Made by a program: the position numbers and the translations under genes
Notes under the pieces: generated by a model
The model's database searches: none
What the model was told of the DNA's origin: nothing
The model's input: only the letters and a program-made list of their open reading frames with translations
Shown here: positions 44,902-55,014 of the stretch, piece by piece
Numbering within the stretch: the stretch's first letter is position 1
Layout: each line of letters opens with the position of its first letter
Assembly: GCA_023362775.1 (NCBI GenBank)
Contig: JALMGJ010000002.1
Coordinates: forward strand, 59,173,914-59,237,913
Direction: 5' to 3'
Source: Charina bottae
Taxonomy: Eukaryota; Chordata; Lepidosauria; Squamata; Charinaidae
Length of the DNA: 64,000 bases

Positions 44902-45172
44902 CAGAGCTTTCCAAACTGTGTGTCGTGACACACAAGTGTGTCGCCACACACGGTCTGGTGTGTCGCCACACAACCCGGAAGTGCTGATCATCATCAGCGC
45001 TTCCAGGTTTTCCCGCGGCGACACACCAACGGCGGCGCGCAAAAACTTGAAAGCGGCAGCAGCGCTTCCGGGTTTTTGCGCACTGCCGCAAAGGCGGCAC
45101 TTCCGGGTTTTCCCGCGGCGACACACCAACGGCGGTTGGTGTGTCACCGCAGGAAAACTTTGGAAAGCCCTG
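44902..45172 (+). mobile_element. hAT element, GTGTCGC family
   Basis: Ends CAGAGCTTTCCAAACTGTG and inverted CTTTGGAAAGCCCTG, with exact duplication GTTTAGAA at 44894-44901 and 45173-45180. The interior is colinear with 307-545 (CACACGGTCTGGTGTGTCGC and repeated CTTCCGGGTTTTCCCGCGGC). Non-coding. Confidence 0.92.
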
Positions 45173-45309
45173 GTTTAGAAAGAAGGTTTAATTAATTACA
45201 TTTATATTCCACTTTTTCATATTTGTGTTCCCCTACTACCAGTGTTATCTTTACTACAGTCCCAGAAAATAAATTAGACTGAAAAATAATACTTGATCCA
45301 AGATCATCT

Positions 45310-46497
45310 TGTGAAGTTTGTGACTGAGTGTGGGTTGATGTCAACTCTTTATGACCACACAGATAGATTTCCTCCATGATGATCTGCTCTTAACCTGGTC
45401 TTTCAGGTCTTCTAATGGTGCACCCATAGCCATTGTAGCTGAGTCCATTCACCTTGCTGCTGGTCATCCTCTTCTTCTCTTTCCTTCCACCTTTCCCAGC
45501 ATTAGAGCCTTCTCTGGAGAGCTAGGTCTTTGCATAATGTGTCCGAAGTAGGATAATTTGAGCATGGTCATTTGTGCCTCGAGTGAGAACATACACTGTT
45601 GATTTGTTTGATGATCCATTGGTTTGTTTTCCTGGCTGTCCACAGTATTCTCAGGAGTCTTCTCCAACACCAAAGTTCAAAGGTATCAATAGTCTTCCTA
45701 TCCTGCTTCTTGAAAGTCCAACTTTCACTTCCATAGAGTGTCATAGGGAATACCATGGCTTGCATGATTCTGATCTTTGCAGGTACAGAAACATCATAAT
45801 ATCTGAATGTCTTTTCCAAGGTCTTCATGGCTGCTCTACCAAGTGCTAGTCTGCAGCATATTTCTTGACCGCTTGTTCCTTTACTGTTGATGGTTGACCC
45901 TAAAAGGCAGAAGCTATCTATCACTTCGATATCTTCATTATCAATTCTAAGGTTTATTGTTCTGTTGTCATTAGTTTGGTCTTCTTTATATTTTAGTCCC
46001 ATTTTTTCACTATGCTCCTTAAATTTATTACTAGACCTTGCAGATCCTTTGCATTTTCAGCTATTAGAGTAGTGTCATCATCAGCATAGAACAGGTTACT
46101 GATGTTTTTTCCTCTAGTTTTAAAACCACACTCACCTTCTTCCAGTCCAGCTTCTCTTAATATATATTCAGCATATAGTTTGAATAAATAAGGCAAGAGT
46201 ATACAGCCATGTTTTATTCCTTTGCCAACTGGAAGCCAGTCTGCTTCAACATGTTCTGTCTGTACTGAGGCTTCCTGACCTGTATATAGCTTTCTCATGA
46301 GGACAATGAGATGTTCTGGGATTCCCATTTTTTTTAGCACATTCCACAATTGATCAGTGTGATCAACACAAGTGAAGGCCTTTCTATAATTAATGAAGGG
46401 CATAGTTACTTCAGCTTTATCAATTATGCAGCATGCATCAGCAACAATGTCTTGGGTTCCTCAACCTTTTCTAAACCCAGATTGAACATCTGGCACC
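45310..46497 (-). mobile_element. RTE LINE: reverse transcriptase and 3' end
   Basis: Best-preserved RTE copy in the window. From its 5' side (46497) the minus strand reads reverse-transcriptase sequence with KHGCILLPYLFKLYAEYI and the catalytic block FYADDDTTL; the usual form is YADDTTL, so one extra D is present. It continues into the C-terminal region (FRYYDVSVPAKIRIMQAMVF and ELWCWRRLLRILWTARK) with frame breaks near 46000 and 45660. The 3' end near 45310 has ATGTCAACTCTTTATGACCA. Stops and frameshifts mean no functional protein. The same LINE resumes at 47155. Confidence 0.88.
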
Positions 46498-46508
46498 TCT
46501 TTTTCCAT

Positions 46509-47143
46509 TTTTGTTGTTTATTCATTCAGTTGCTTCTGACTCTTCGTGACTTCATGGACCAGCCCATGCCAGAGCTTCCTGTCGGCCGTCACCATCCCCA
46601 GTTCCCCCAAGATCTAGTACGTCACCTCCAGAATATCATCCATCCATCTTGCCCTTGGTCGGCCCCTCTTCCTTTTGCCTCAGCATCTTCTCCAGGGTAT
46701 CCTGTCTTCTCATTATGTGGCCAAAGTACTTCAGTTTTGCTTTTAATATCATTCCCTCAAAGTCTGGCTTTATTTCCTGGAGTATGGACCGGTTTGATCT
46801 TCTTGCAGTCCAAGGCACGCTCAGAATTTTCCTCCAACACCACAGTTCAAAAGCATCTATTTTCCTTCGCTCAGCCTTCCTTATGGTCCAGCTCTCGCAG
46901 CCATAGGTTACTACGAGGAATACCATTGCTTTAACTATGCGGACCTTTGTTGTCAGTGTGATGTCTCTGCTCTTAACTATTTTATCGAGATTTGTCATTG
47001 CTCTCCTCCCAAGAAGTAGCCGTCTTCTGATTTCCTGGCTGCAGTCAGCATCTGCAGTAATCTTTGCGCCTAGAAATACAAAGTCTGTCACTGCCTCCAC
47101 TTTTTCTCCCTCTATTTGCCAGTTATCAATCAAGCTGGTTTTT
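46509..47143 (-). mobile_element. Bov-B LINE copy nested in the RTE element
   Basis: It is 5'-truncated and inserted in the same orientation. The minus strand encodes the Bov-B C-terminal region (NWQIEGEKVEAVTDFVFLG, RDITLTTKVRIVKAMVF and ELWCWRKILSVPWTARRSN). The 3' terminus at 46511 reads TTGTTGTTTATTCATTCAGT on the plus strand, the reverse of the Bov-B end. The exact 11-bp duplication TCTTTTTCCAT lies at 46498-46508 and 47144-47154. Removing the insert restores alignment with the 27 kb copy. Confidence 0.9.
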
Positions 47144-47154
47144 TCTTTTTCCAT

Positions 47155-47340
47155 AAAGGACTCTAATTTGCATTGTATGATCCTAAACATTATTTTGCTA
47201 GCATGTGAAATTAAGGATATTGAATGACAGTATGCATGCTCTGTTAAGTCTCCTTTTTTTTTGTATTGGAATGTAGACTAACCTCTTCCAATTTATTGAT
47301 CACTGTGTTGTCCTCCAGATTTGCTAGGTTTTTCTGGAAC
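47155..47340 (-). mobile_element. RTE LINE, remainder beyond nested Bov-B
   Basis: ATTATTTTGCTAGCATGTGA and CTTCCAATTTATTGATCACT match 27520-27660 in the same order, so this is the 5'-ward continuation of the 45310-46497 copy. Confidence 0.8.
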
Positions 47341-47471
47341 AAGATTTAAACTGTTTTGGGAAAAAATAGTCATATTTCTTTTAGAATTCTACTGGTTAGA
47401 CAATATTACAATTTCAGGTAACATCTCACTGATATTTTGCTTGCTTGCATTTCAGGCAGCATCCCCTAATC

Positions 47472-47866
47472 CAGGGCTTTCCAAAGTTTTTCCGTGGTGA
47501 CACACCAACCGCCGTTGGTGTGTTGCCGTGGGAAAACCCGGAAGTGCCGCCGTTGCGGCAGCATGCAAAAACCCGGAAGCGCTGCTGCCGTTTTCGTTTT
47601 TTGCACGCCACCGTTGGTGTGTCGCCGCGGGAAAACCCGGAAGCGCCGCCGTTGTGGCAGCGCGCAAAAACCCGGAAGCGCTGCTGCTGCTTTCAATTTT
47701 TGCATGCCACTGTGGCTGCGGTGCTTTCGGATTTTCGTGCGCCGCCGTTGGGAAAACCCGGAAGCGCTGATGGCGCTCCATCAGCGCTTCCGGGTTTTGA
47801 CGTGACACATCTGGGCCCCGCAGGTGACACACTTTTGTGTCGCGACACACAGTTTGGAAAGCTCTG
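47472..47866 (-). mobile_element. hAT element, GTGTCGC family (long copy)
   Basis: Ends CAGGGCTTTCCAAAG and inverted CAGTTTGGAAAGCTCTG, with exact duplication CCCTAATC at 47464-47471 and 47867-47874. Relative to 44902 it is inverted and extended by extra copies of the GTTGGTGTGTCGCCGCGGG ... CAAAAACCCGGAAGCGC unit. Confidence 0.92.
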
Positions 47867-47874
47867 CCCTAATC

Positions 47875-49236
47875 CCTTGGAGCAATGTGTATCTAATTAC
47901 TTGCTTGGGTTTATGATGCTTAATCACTAGGCATTGCATTTATTAAATACATACACTAAGTTGGGATTTTTAAATGCTTTAACAAAGAAACACGTATGCC
48001 AATATCAGTAGTATAAATGTTGGCTTAGTTTATAGCTTGTTTGACAAAGAAAACCTCTTTTTCAGTCCCAATGTTAATTAAAAATATGCTTGAATATTTT
48101 CTGATATAAAATTACACTGAATTATTTGATTTTTTTAAATTTGATGTTAGCCTTGCCAAAACAGTAGTGTTTTTTTGAGAAGTTGCTATGAGTATTGAGA
48201 AGTTACTATGCTTCTAGGCTGCTCAAGGAAAGATTGAAATTAAGACTTTTTTTAGTCTTGGAATTTGTTTTTAGCTGTCTTCTCAGAGCATATTCCCTCT
48301 TAACAAGATGTTAATATATGAAATATTCATACTCTGTCATAAGTAATTCTTCTCTAAATATATGATATTTAGTACACTGAAATTATATTAGCATTATATT
48401 TTTCTTCTGACTTCCCCTTTGTCAGCATTAGGAAGCTGCTAAATGTCTTGAAGGAACTTACATTTGAATAGTGTTTTCCATGCTTACCTTATTAAAGATG
48501 TACAAGCTTTCTCTGTTGGGTTCAGAGCATAGAAAACATTTATTTCTCTTTGAATGTATTTATACTATGATAACTTACGGCTTTTGTATCTCAAAATGCC
48601 TTAAAATTTCAGAGAAACCTAATAGCAACTTGGTCAGAATGGTTTGCTTTACTGTTTTGAGTTATGTGTTTACTTTGAAACCTTGGGAAATTTGAGTTGA
48701 AGCTATTTGCATGATTGCAAACCAAAACATGGAATTCCAGGACAAAAACACCCTTACAAATAAATGCTTATGCTGTCTCTCTGGTCTGTTAGCCTGAAGT
48801 TGTTTAGAGTTCATATATGACAGAAGAGTGAGATAATTCTGTTCTGCTCCTTTTTTCCCTACCAAGTGTATTGGGCCTGCCTCATTTTCACATGTTGGAC
48901 ATAGTAGTGAATTGCTAATATGATCAGATGTAGATCAGAGGGACTAGAGGAATTAAATGCTATGCAGACTGAACTCTAGTACATATTAAAACTTATTTAT
49001 ATGTTATGGACAAGACAGGGGCATCAGTGTTCTAATTGGAATTCTGCAGTATTGCTACACATAAACCCTATAAGATTGAATGCAGAGCTTCATTCTGTTC
49101 CTATCCTGGCATCTTTCCATTCTCTGTCCATCATTTCTGCTGTAGTCTGTAGTAACCCTGAAGTTCTGATAAAAAAAAGTGAGAATCAGGTTAGTCAAGC
49201 ATATGGATGTTATAAAACATTATTCAGTAACTCAAT
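47875..49236. other. No recognised feature
   Basis: AT-rich, apparently unique. Confidence 0.4.
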
Positions 49237-49495
49237 ACAGGTTGTCCTTGGGTTATGTCCATTATGTCCAAGGGCAGAGATTGGGGGGGGGGGGGAGATA
49301 GGCGGGTGGGGAGAGTTGAAGTGGAGGCAGTTTGCACAGGGCAGGAGAAGCATGAGGTCCTCGCCTAATGACCGTGTGGTCCTGGCCTAACAACCACAAC
49401 CTGGAGTGCTGGGACTGCCATCGCTAAGCAGAGCAGTCATGTGATGTTTTGCTTAATGACCGTTTTGCTTAGTAATGGAGATTCCGGTCCCAATT
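49237..49495. mobile_element. Degenerate CAGGTAGTCC-family MITE
   Basis: TACAGGTTGTCCTTGGGTTA at the left, then CTAATGACCGTGTGGTCCTG and TTGCTTAATGACCGTTTTGC as in 43450-43768. A run of about 12 G near 49284 lies inside. The right end is unclear. Confidence 0.6.
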
Positions 49496-49608
49496 AGGGT
49501 AATAACCCATATATGTTTTTGAGATACCTCTGTCTGGGCCCCATCAAATTCGCTTCATTCCCTCCATTCTGTCCTCCCTCTTGCCTGAAAAGGGCTGGGG
49601 CTAGTTAA
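49496..49608. other. No recognised feature
   Basis: Short unrecognised spacer. Confidence 0.4.
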
Positions 49609-50147
49609 GGGGCGCGGTAGCTCAGTGGGTTAAACCACTGATGCTGTAGGACTGCTGATCAGTAGATTGGCAGTTCAAATCTCCGTGTGGCGAGGTGGGC
49701 TCTCGCCACTTGCCCCAGCTCCTGTCAACCCAACAGTTTGAAAGCTAATGCAAGTGGATACATGGGTACCACCTTACGTGGGAAAAATGTGCTGGCGTCC
49801 TGTCGGGAATCGTTCCACCGGAGGAAAAAGAGTGGAGGAAGATTGAATTGTGCTGGTGAGGACAGACCCGGATGTGACATCAACAGGACGTCAGCAGCCG
49901 GCTCAAGGCATCCTGGGAATTGTAGTCCAGAGCCTTAGAAGAGCCGGTTCCCTTACCCCCTCTCCTGGTGCGCGGGTGAATTACACTTGGTGATATTGTA
50001 TAATGTATAATGTATAATGATAAAATGTATATATAGGTATGTACGTAAGCCGCCTAGAGTCCTCCGTTAGGGAGGGGATAGGCAGGGTATAAATAACACT
50101 ATAAATAAATAAATAAACAAACAAACAAACAAACAAACAAACAAACC
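49609..50147 (+). mobile_element. tRNA-headed SINE with LINE-like tail
   Basis: The head reads GGGGCGCGGTAGCTCAGTGG (A box) and GGCAGTTCAAATCT (B box), as in a RNA polymerase III tRNA promoter. It then has a body of about 300 bp containing CATCCTGGGAATTGTAGTCC. The tail has TAAGCCGCCTAGAGTCCTCC and GGGAGGGGATAGGCAGGGTA, ending in AAAT and AAAC repeats (about 50102-50147). A second copy of the tail alone lies at 63301. It is not a functional tRNA gene, as no cloverleaf continues past the B box. Confidence 0.8.
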
Positions 50148-51050
50148 TAAAGCCAGCAGGTCTCTTTTACAAGAAAAGTTCCATATCTCCTCCCAAATCT
50201 ATTCTTATTTGCCTACAGTCTATCTCTGAGAATCTTCTTTCTTGCATCATGCAATTTCGCTGTGTAGAATACCAACTTTAACCTTTTCTCCCTTTTTTGC
50301 AGCCATTTGGTTGCACACACACAATTTGTATAATTTGCTGCTACAAGTTAATGGCAGTGATTATTGTTATATCTGACTTGAAGGCAAGTTAATGGAGGAT
50401 AGGCCAAGCAGTGTTTACCATGGAAAGTAAATGGTCTTACCTTCAGAAGGAATATAATATGAGTGTTTTAAAAAAGTAAAGGTAGATCAAAATGATAAGA
50501 CTTTCAGTTTTTTTTAATGAATGGACAATGTATTTTGTAAAGGATTTATTTTTTTATTACAGCTTTACTTAAATTAGGTATATATGCAATTTAGAAAAGC
50601 TATATACTTCTTGTAAATGTGTTTGCATCACTCAAGCTAGTTTATTGCTGTTAAGAACTAAAAGTGCATTAAAATAATGGAACAAGCTCAAAAATAGGAA
50701 TAGGGAAGTCTGTCATAAAAAACAATTTGCCCATGAAGACAAATATTTCCTAAAAATTAACTTTCATGCAAAAGATCAGTATGCTAAAGGGGAAAAATAA
50801 TTGGTTAGTAAAAGATAATAAAACAGAGGACCAAATTGCCTAAGCAGGTTAAGCTATTCTGTAATCTTGCAAGGCCAATGGGACAAGAAATTCCACTGTT
50901 TCATACCAAGCCAAGCAGAGACTGTCACAAAGATTATAGTAGCTTTCAGAATGGGACGGAATGAATGAAGTCCTCCCTCCTATGTGCATATAACATGGCC
51001 TTACCGTTTCCAACTATAGTTGCAGTGCAGTCCCATTGAAATTTAGTAAG
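50148..51050. other. No recognised feature
   Basis: AT-rich, apparently unique. Confidence 0.4.
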
Positions 51051-51059
51051 CTACTAATG

Positions 51060-51626
51060 AGTGCAAATTTCTGTAGTTTGGGGCTACTGTTTTCTCTCTG
51101 GAGAAAGAGAAGGAGTTCTCTATCTGGTACTGTCTCTGGTATCCCCATTGCCATGGAAAGATCAAAATTGGGTTAAGAGTGGATTTATGACTTTTGTAGG
51201 AATGGTGGACATGTTTGGATTGTCTGTGAAAATACCTATTGGATTCTGAAAGAACTTCAAAAGTTTGTGGTTATGTTTTGCACCAATAGTGCTTCTGTCA
51301 GTCTCCTAGTTGGTACTTGAAATGGAATTACAGCTGACAAAATTGCTCCTAAATGCCTTTTCTGATCTGCTTAAAAAGTGCCTCTATGATATACAGATGA
51401 ATCGAAAAAGTGGTTTAGAGTACCAGTGGAGGAAACCTAAAACTGAAAAGGCTTAGTATAAAATTTATTTGAGAGCTTATGTTGTGATGTGTGTGGCAAT
51501 GAATGAAGCACTTTTCTCTGCAGATATTGTATTTGCAAGCTCAGGGCATGCTGAGTTGTTTAAATTAGTTGTGAAGTGCTGGCTTACAACTTGTTGTGAG
51601 GCTTTTAATGATTTGCAGTGGCTTAT
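51060..51626 (+). mobile_element. L2 LINE part 1: endonuclease-RT linker
   Basis: The plus strand encodes LRAYVVMCVAMNEALFSADI and ASSGHAELFKLV, resembling the linker of L2/CR1-type ORF2. The sequence stops at the L1 target duplication and continues at 52662 (MRLRKEEVSLSPPSLPPLW). The 5' limit is approximate. Confidence 0.6.
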
Positions 51627-52641
51627 TATGCAGCTCATAGAGAAATTCAGGTTAGATAAAGATTTTGGATTTGAACAGAGTAAATCAGAATTTGAAATAC
51701 AACTTTGTGAAACAGACAAACATTTAATTGCTAAAATGTATAAACTATTGTTGAGAGGGGAAATGGTGGAAGAACAAGTTAAAGATTGTATGATTAAATG
51801 GGCAAAAAATATCGGTCATAACATACATATGCAGCAATGGGAAAATATGTGGTCTAAAGGATTGAAGTTTACTCTGTGTTATAATTTGAAAGAAAATTTC
51901 TATAAGATGATGTATCGATGGTACATGACCCCCCAAAAACGTGCGAAAATATATGGGACTGTTTCTAACATTTGCTGGAAATGTAATAAACAAGAGGGGT
52001 CGTTTTACCACATGTGGTGGACATGTAAGATTACAAAGAAATTTTGGACCCAAATACATACGTTGATGCAGAGTATACTACAAATACAGATTCCGTTTAA
52101 ACCAGAATTATTTCTGTTGGGAATATTGGATTTACAAACAGAAAAACATTTTGTCAGAATTATACAATATATGATAACAGCAGCAAGACTTCTTTATGCA
52201 CAATTTTGGAAAATTCAGACTTTACCAACTGTATAAGAGTGGATGTTAAAATTGATGGACATGGCAGAAAATGATAAATTGACTTGCTTATTGAAAGAAA
52301 ACTCAAGTTGTCAATATCTCAAAGAGTGGAAACCATTGATGGACTATTTGCGAAATGCAGGAGGGGCGAAACTTACATGGGGTTTTGAAGATTAGATTAA
52401 ATAAAATAGGGTATATTAGACAAAGAATTATTTCTATCTATTGTATGAAAAACCAACATTTAAGGCAGATTCTTTTATCTACATGACCAGAGATAGATTG
52501 GAAGTTACCTATTTTTCATATCTTTTTCTTTCTTTTACTTTACTACTTTTTCTTTTCTTTTTCTTTATTTTGTATTTCTATTTCTTTTTCTTTTTCTAAC
52601 TTTTAACTATGTATTTTAAAATCCTAATAAAATTTTTAAAA
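51627..52641 (+). mobile_element. 5'-truncated L1 LINE, ORF2 C-terminus
   Basis: It is flanked by a 20-bp exact duplication AATGATTTGCAGTGGCTTAT (51607-51626 and 52642-52661), so insertion was by target-primed reverse transcription. It encodes the L1 ORF2 C-terminal domain, including YKMMYRWYMTPQKRAKIYG and the cysteine motif CWKCNKQEGSFYHMWWTC. A single in-frame TAA at 52234-52236 breaks the frame, which otherwise stays open to TAG at 52393-52395. AATAAAA at 52627 and a short A-rich tail end the element. The apparent 255-residue frame at 51469-52236 is an accidental fusion of L2 and L1 sequence. Confidence 0.92.
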
Positions 52642-52861
52642 AATGATTTGCAGTGGCTTATGAGGTTGAGGAAAGAAGAAGTCTCTCTCTCTCCCCCCTC
52701 CCTCCCCCCTCTGTGGAAGATTTGGGAACAGGAAACATGTTTTGCAGTGATTCTGTTCCCAGCTCTTAGGCAGGTTTCCATTTTAAATTACAGATCTCCC
52801 AGAGTGTTCTGCCATAATGTTGTTGTGCGGATCCAGAATTGGCCTTTATAGCCACTTACGG

Positions 52862-52930
52862 ATTCACCGTTAAAATTTTACCTTTGGAAGACAATCTTAC
52901 TCGGCTACGAGTGATCGCCAATGATGATGA
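52862..52930 (+). repeat. Short retroelement tail shared with 24772
   Basis: Near-identical to 24772-24835 (TTGGAAGACAATCTTACTCG and CTACGAGTGATCGCC) and followed by GATGATGAT. Confidence 0.55.
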
Positions 52931-53137
52931 TGCAACCCCCCCTCTTTTGTATGATGTTGCATTGTCACAGGCATGTATGAAAGGGACAGGTTGCATTGCA
53001 ATGACAAGATACTATATACATCATGTTGATGATACTGCATTCATCATGTGGATGAAAGCTTTGAATCATCTGCCTCTGAAAGGATCAATTCTGTCTCTAA
53101 TGGGGAGATCACCAGGAGATTTTGAGCTATGTACTCT

Positions 53138-53199
53138 AAGGGACATCCGGTGAGGATTCATGGCGAACTAGACATCTCTGACGGAGACGGCATTGCAGT
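53138..53199. mobile_element. 62-bp insertion with 22-bp target duplication
   Basis: The direct repeats GAGATTTTGAGCTATGTACT (+CT) at 53116-53137 and 53200-53221 are identical over 22 bp. The insert begins AAGGGACATCCGGTGAGG and contains ATGGCGAACTAGACATC. A duplication of this length suggests LINE-type target-primed insertion, but there is no poly-A tail. Confidence 0.65.
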
Positions 53200-54080
53200 G
53201 AGATTTTGAGCTATGTACTCTCAGTATGCTGATGACAGCCAAATCTATATCTTCCTAACATCGTTAGGTAGTGGTATGGTTTCTCTGAATGCCATGACAC
53301 AGTAATGGGCTGCATAAAGCATAATAAACTGAAATTGCATTCAGGAAAGATAATGTGTTCATTGTGGGGAAGGGTTCACAATTCCAGGGAAGTGGTAGAT
53401 TACATTGTTCTGAATTAGGTCACATTCCCTCAGAAGCTGGTACGCTTTTTTTTTTTGGTGATACTTTTGGATCCAAATCTCTCCAATGGCTAGGCTTGCA
53501 ATTTATCAGTTTTGTTTGATATGCTAGCTGAAAATTATGCTAAAATAGTTCATGGGCTGATAACCTTCCGGGTTGACTATGTGCCCTGTATATTTGTATA
53601 TGCATTTGCCTTTGTATCTGTTCTTGAAAATACAATTAGTATAGAATTCAGCCAGACAGATTTTTGGAAGAACTCAACGAGACAGTTTCACATCTGTGCT
53701 GAAAGACATTACACTGTCTGCCAGTGTGTTTTCAGGCGAAGTACAAAATATTGTTCATTACTTTTAAAGCCCTAGATGGCTTGAGCACATTACTTTTTAT
53801 GTGACCTCTCTTTTGCTTATTGACATTTGAGGAGGTTGTCTGCAGTTATCATGGATCCACTGTTCAGGATCTAGCCTTTTCTACAGTTATCCCAGGTTTC
53901 TGAAATACTCTCTCTGATGAGTTTGAGTAACTTCTGTTGGTCTGAAGAGACCTTAAAACCATAGTTTTGGACAAGCTTCTAATTCTTTGTTTCAGTAATT
54001 TTAGTTTGAATTATTGTTTTATGTTTTTGTTGCTAGCCATGAAGAGGCTACAGTAATGAATGGCATAAACATCTAATAAT

Positions 54081-54664
54081 AAGAATGTGACATACTTTAA
54101 TGATGATTTTCTAATTATTCTATTCAAAATTTGAAAGATTCTTCTATATCTCAAAAACTCTCAATGTCATTTTCTTGCTGATAGTTTGGGATTAAAATAA
54201 GTCTCATGTTTCATCAAGTCTTTATTCTAATATTAAAAGTAGGGATAGCAGGTAATATAAATTAATAATCTTACAGACAATTACATGTGGAAAAATGATA
54301 TGGCTTTAATCTTTTCTTAAAAATAGTAAATAAACACGCAGTTTATGGCCTTTCCAGTCAGGTTAATTCATTCTTTTAAAATTCATTCATCTTGCACATA
54401 AATAAAATGCTGACATTTTGACGTTTTGGTGAGTTCACAGCATGCTTTACCTTATTCCATAGTTGAATAAAATAATAGCTTTTGTAAAAATTATACAAGT
54501 TTACTGCTTATTATCTTCAACTACGGGAAAAAAGCTGAGGGAGGACTTTGTGATGCAAACACAATGTTCAACAAATCAGTTAGCATTCTTATTTGCACAA
54601 TATTTTTTGTCTCCATGAGTATCTAGAATTAAAATTCGAATTTCCAAGTATTTAAGGAAACACT
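54081..54664. other. No recognised feature
   Basis: AT-rich, apparently unique. Confidence 0.4.
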
Positions 54665-54965
54665 AATATTTATTGTATGGCCACCCATCTAAAAAAAATA
54701 ACACTGAGTGCCTCACAACCACAATAAAACCCAGAACTATAAAAAACCATAAAAGCATAAAACCAAGCCTAAACCTGGTGCCTCAATCATCCCCTTGGGA
54801 TATCCCAAGATGCCAACTCCAGACATCCTCACTCTACTCTAGTGCCTGGGTAAAAAGCCAGGTCTTGATGGCCTTCTGAAAGGCTAAAAGGGTGGGGACC
54901 TGCCAAATTCATTGGGAGGGTGTTCAATAAGGTAGAGGCAGCCATGGAAAAGGCACAGAGTAGAA
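54665..54965 (-). mobile_element. L2 LINE 3' region (minus strand)
   Basis: GTATGGCCACCCATC marks the reversed terminus. GTAAAAAGCCAGGTCTTGAT, GCTAAAAGGGTGGGGACCTG and GGCAGCCATGGAAAAGGC follow the L2 3' coding and untranslated order on the minus strand. Confidence 0.72.
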
Positions 54966-54974
54966 ATTTGCAGG

Positions 54975-55014
54975 TAGCAGTAATTTACATGCAGATCTAT
55001 GTAAATTACTGCTA
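54975..55014. repeat. Perfect 16-bp-stem hairpin
   Basis: TAGCAGTAATTTACAT, loop GCAGATCT, then ATGTAAATTACTGCTA. It lies directly beside the L2 fragment; origin unknown. Confidence 0.85.

Larger units (their letters stand above)
52662..54080 (+). mobile_element. L2 LINE part 2: decayed reverse transcriptase
   Basis: It resumes L2 after the L1. Recognisable pieces are LPLKGSILS (for the QGSILSP motif), QYADDSQIYIF (YADD catalytic motif, after 53217) and a C-terminal stretch near 53700. Two foreign pieces interrupt it: the tail repeat at 52862-52930 and a 62-bp insert at 53138-53199. Many stops and frameshifts. Confidence 0.72.

Noticed and set aside
49609..49690. Functional tRNA gene
   Set aside because: A and B boxes are present, but no complete cloverleaf is visible and a SINE body follows directly.
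51469..52236. 255-residue plus-strand frame as a host gene
   Set aside because: Its first part is L2 linker and the rest is L1 ORF2, fused by insertion at the 20-bp duplication.
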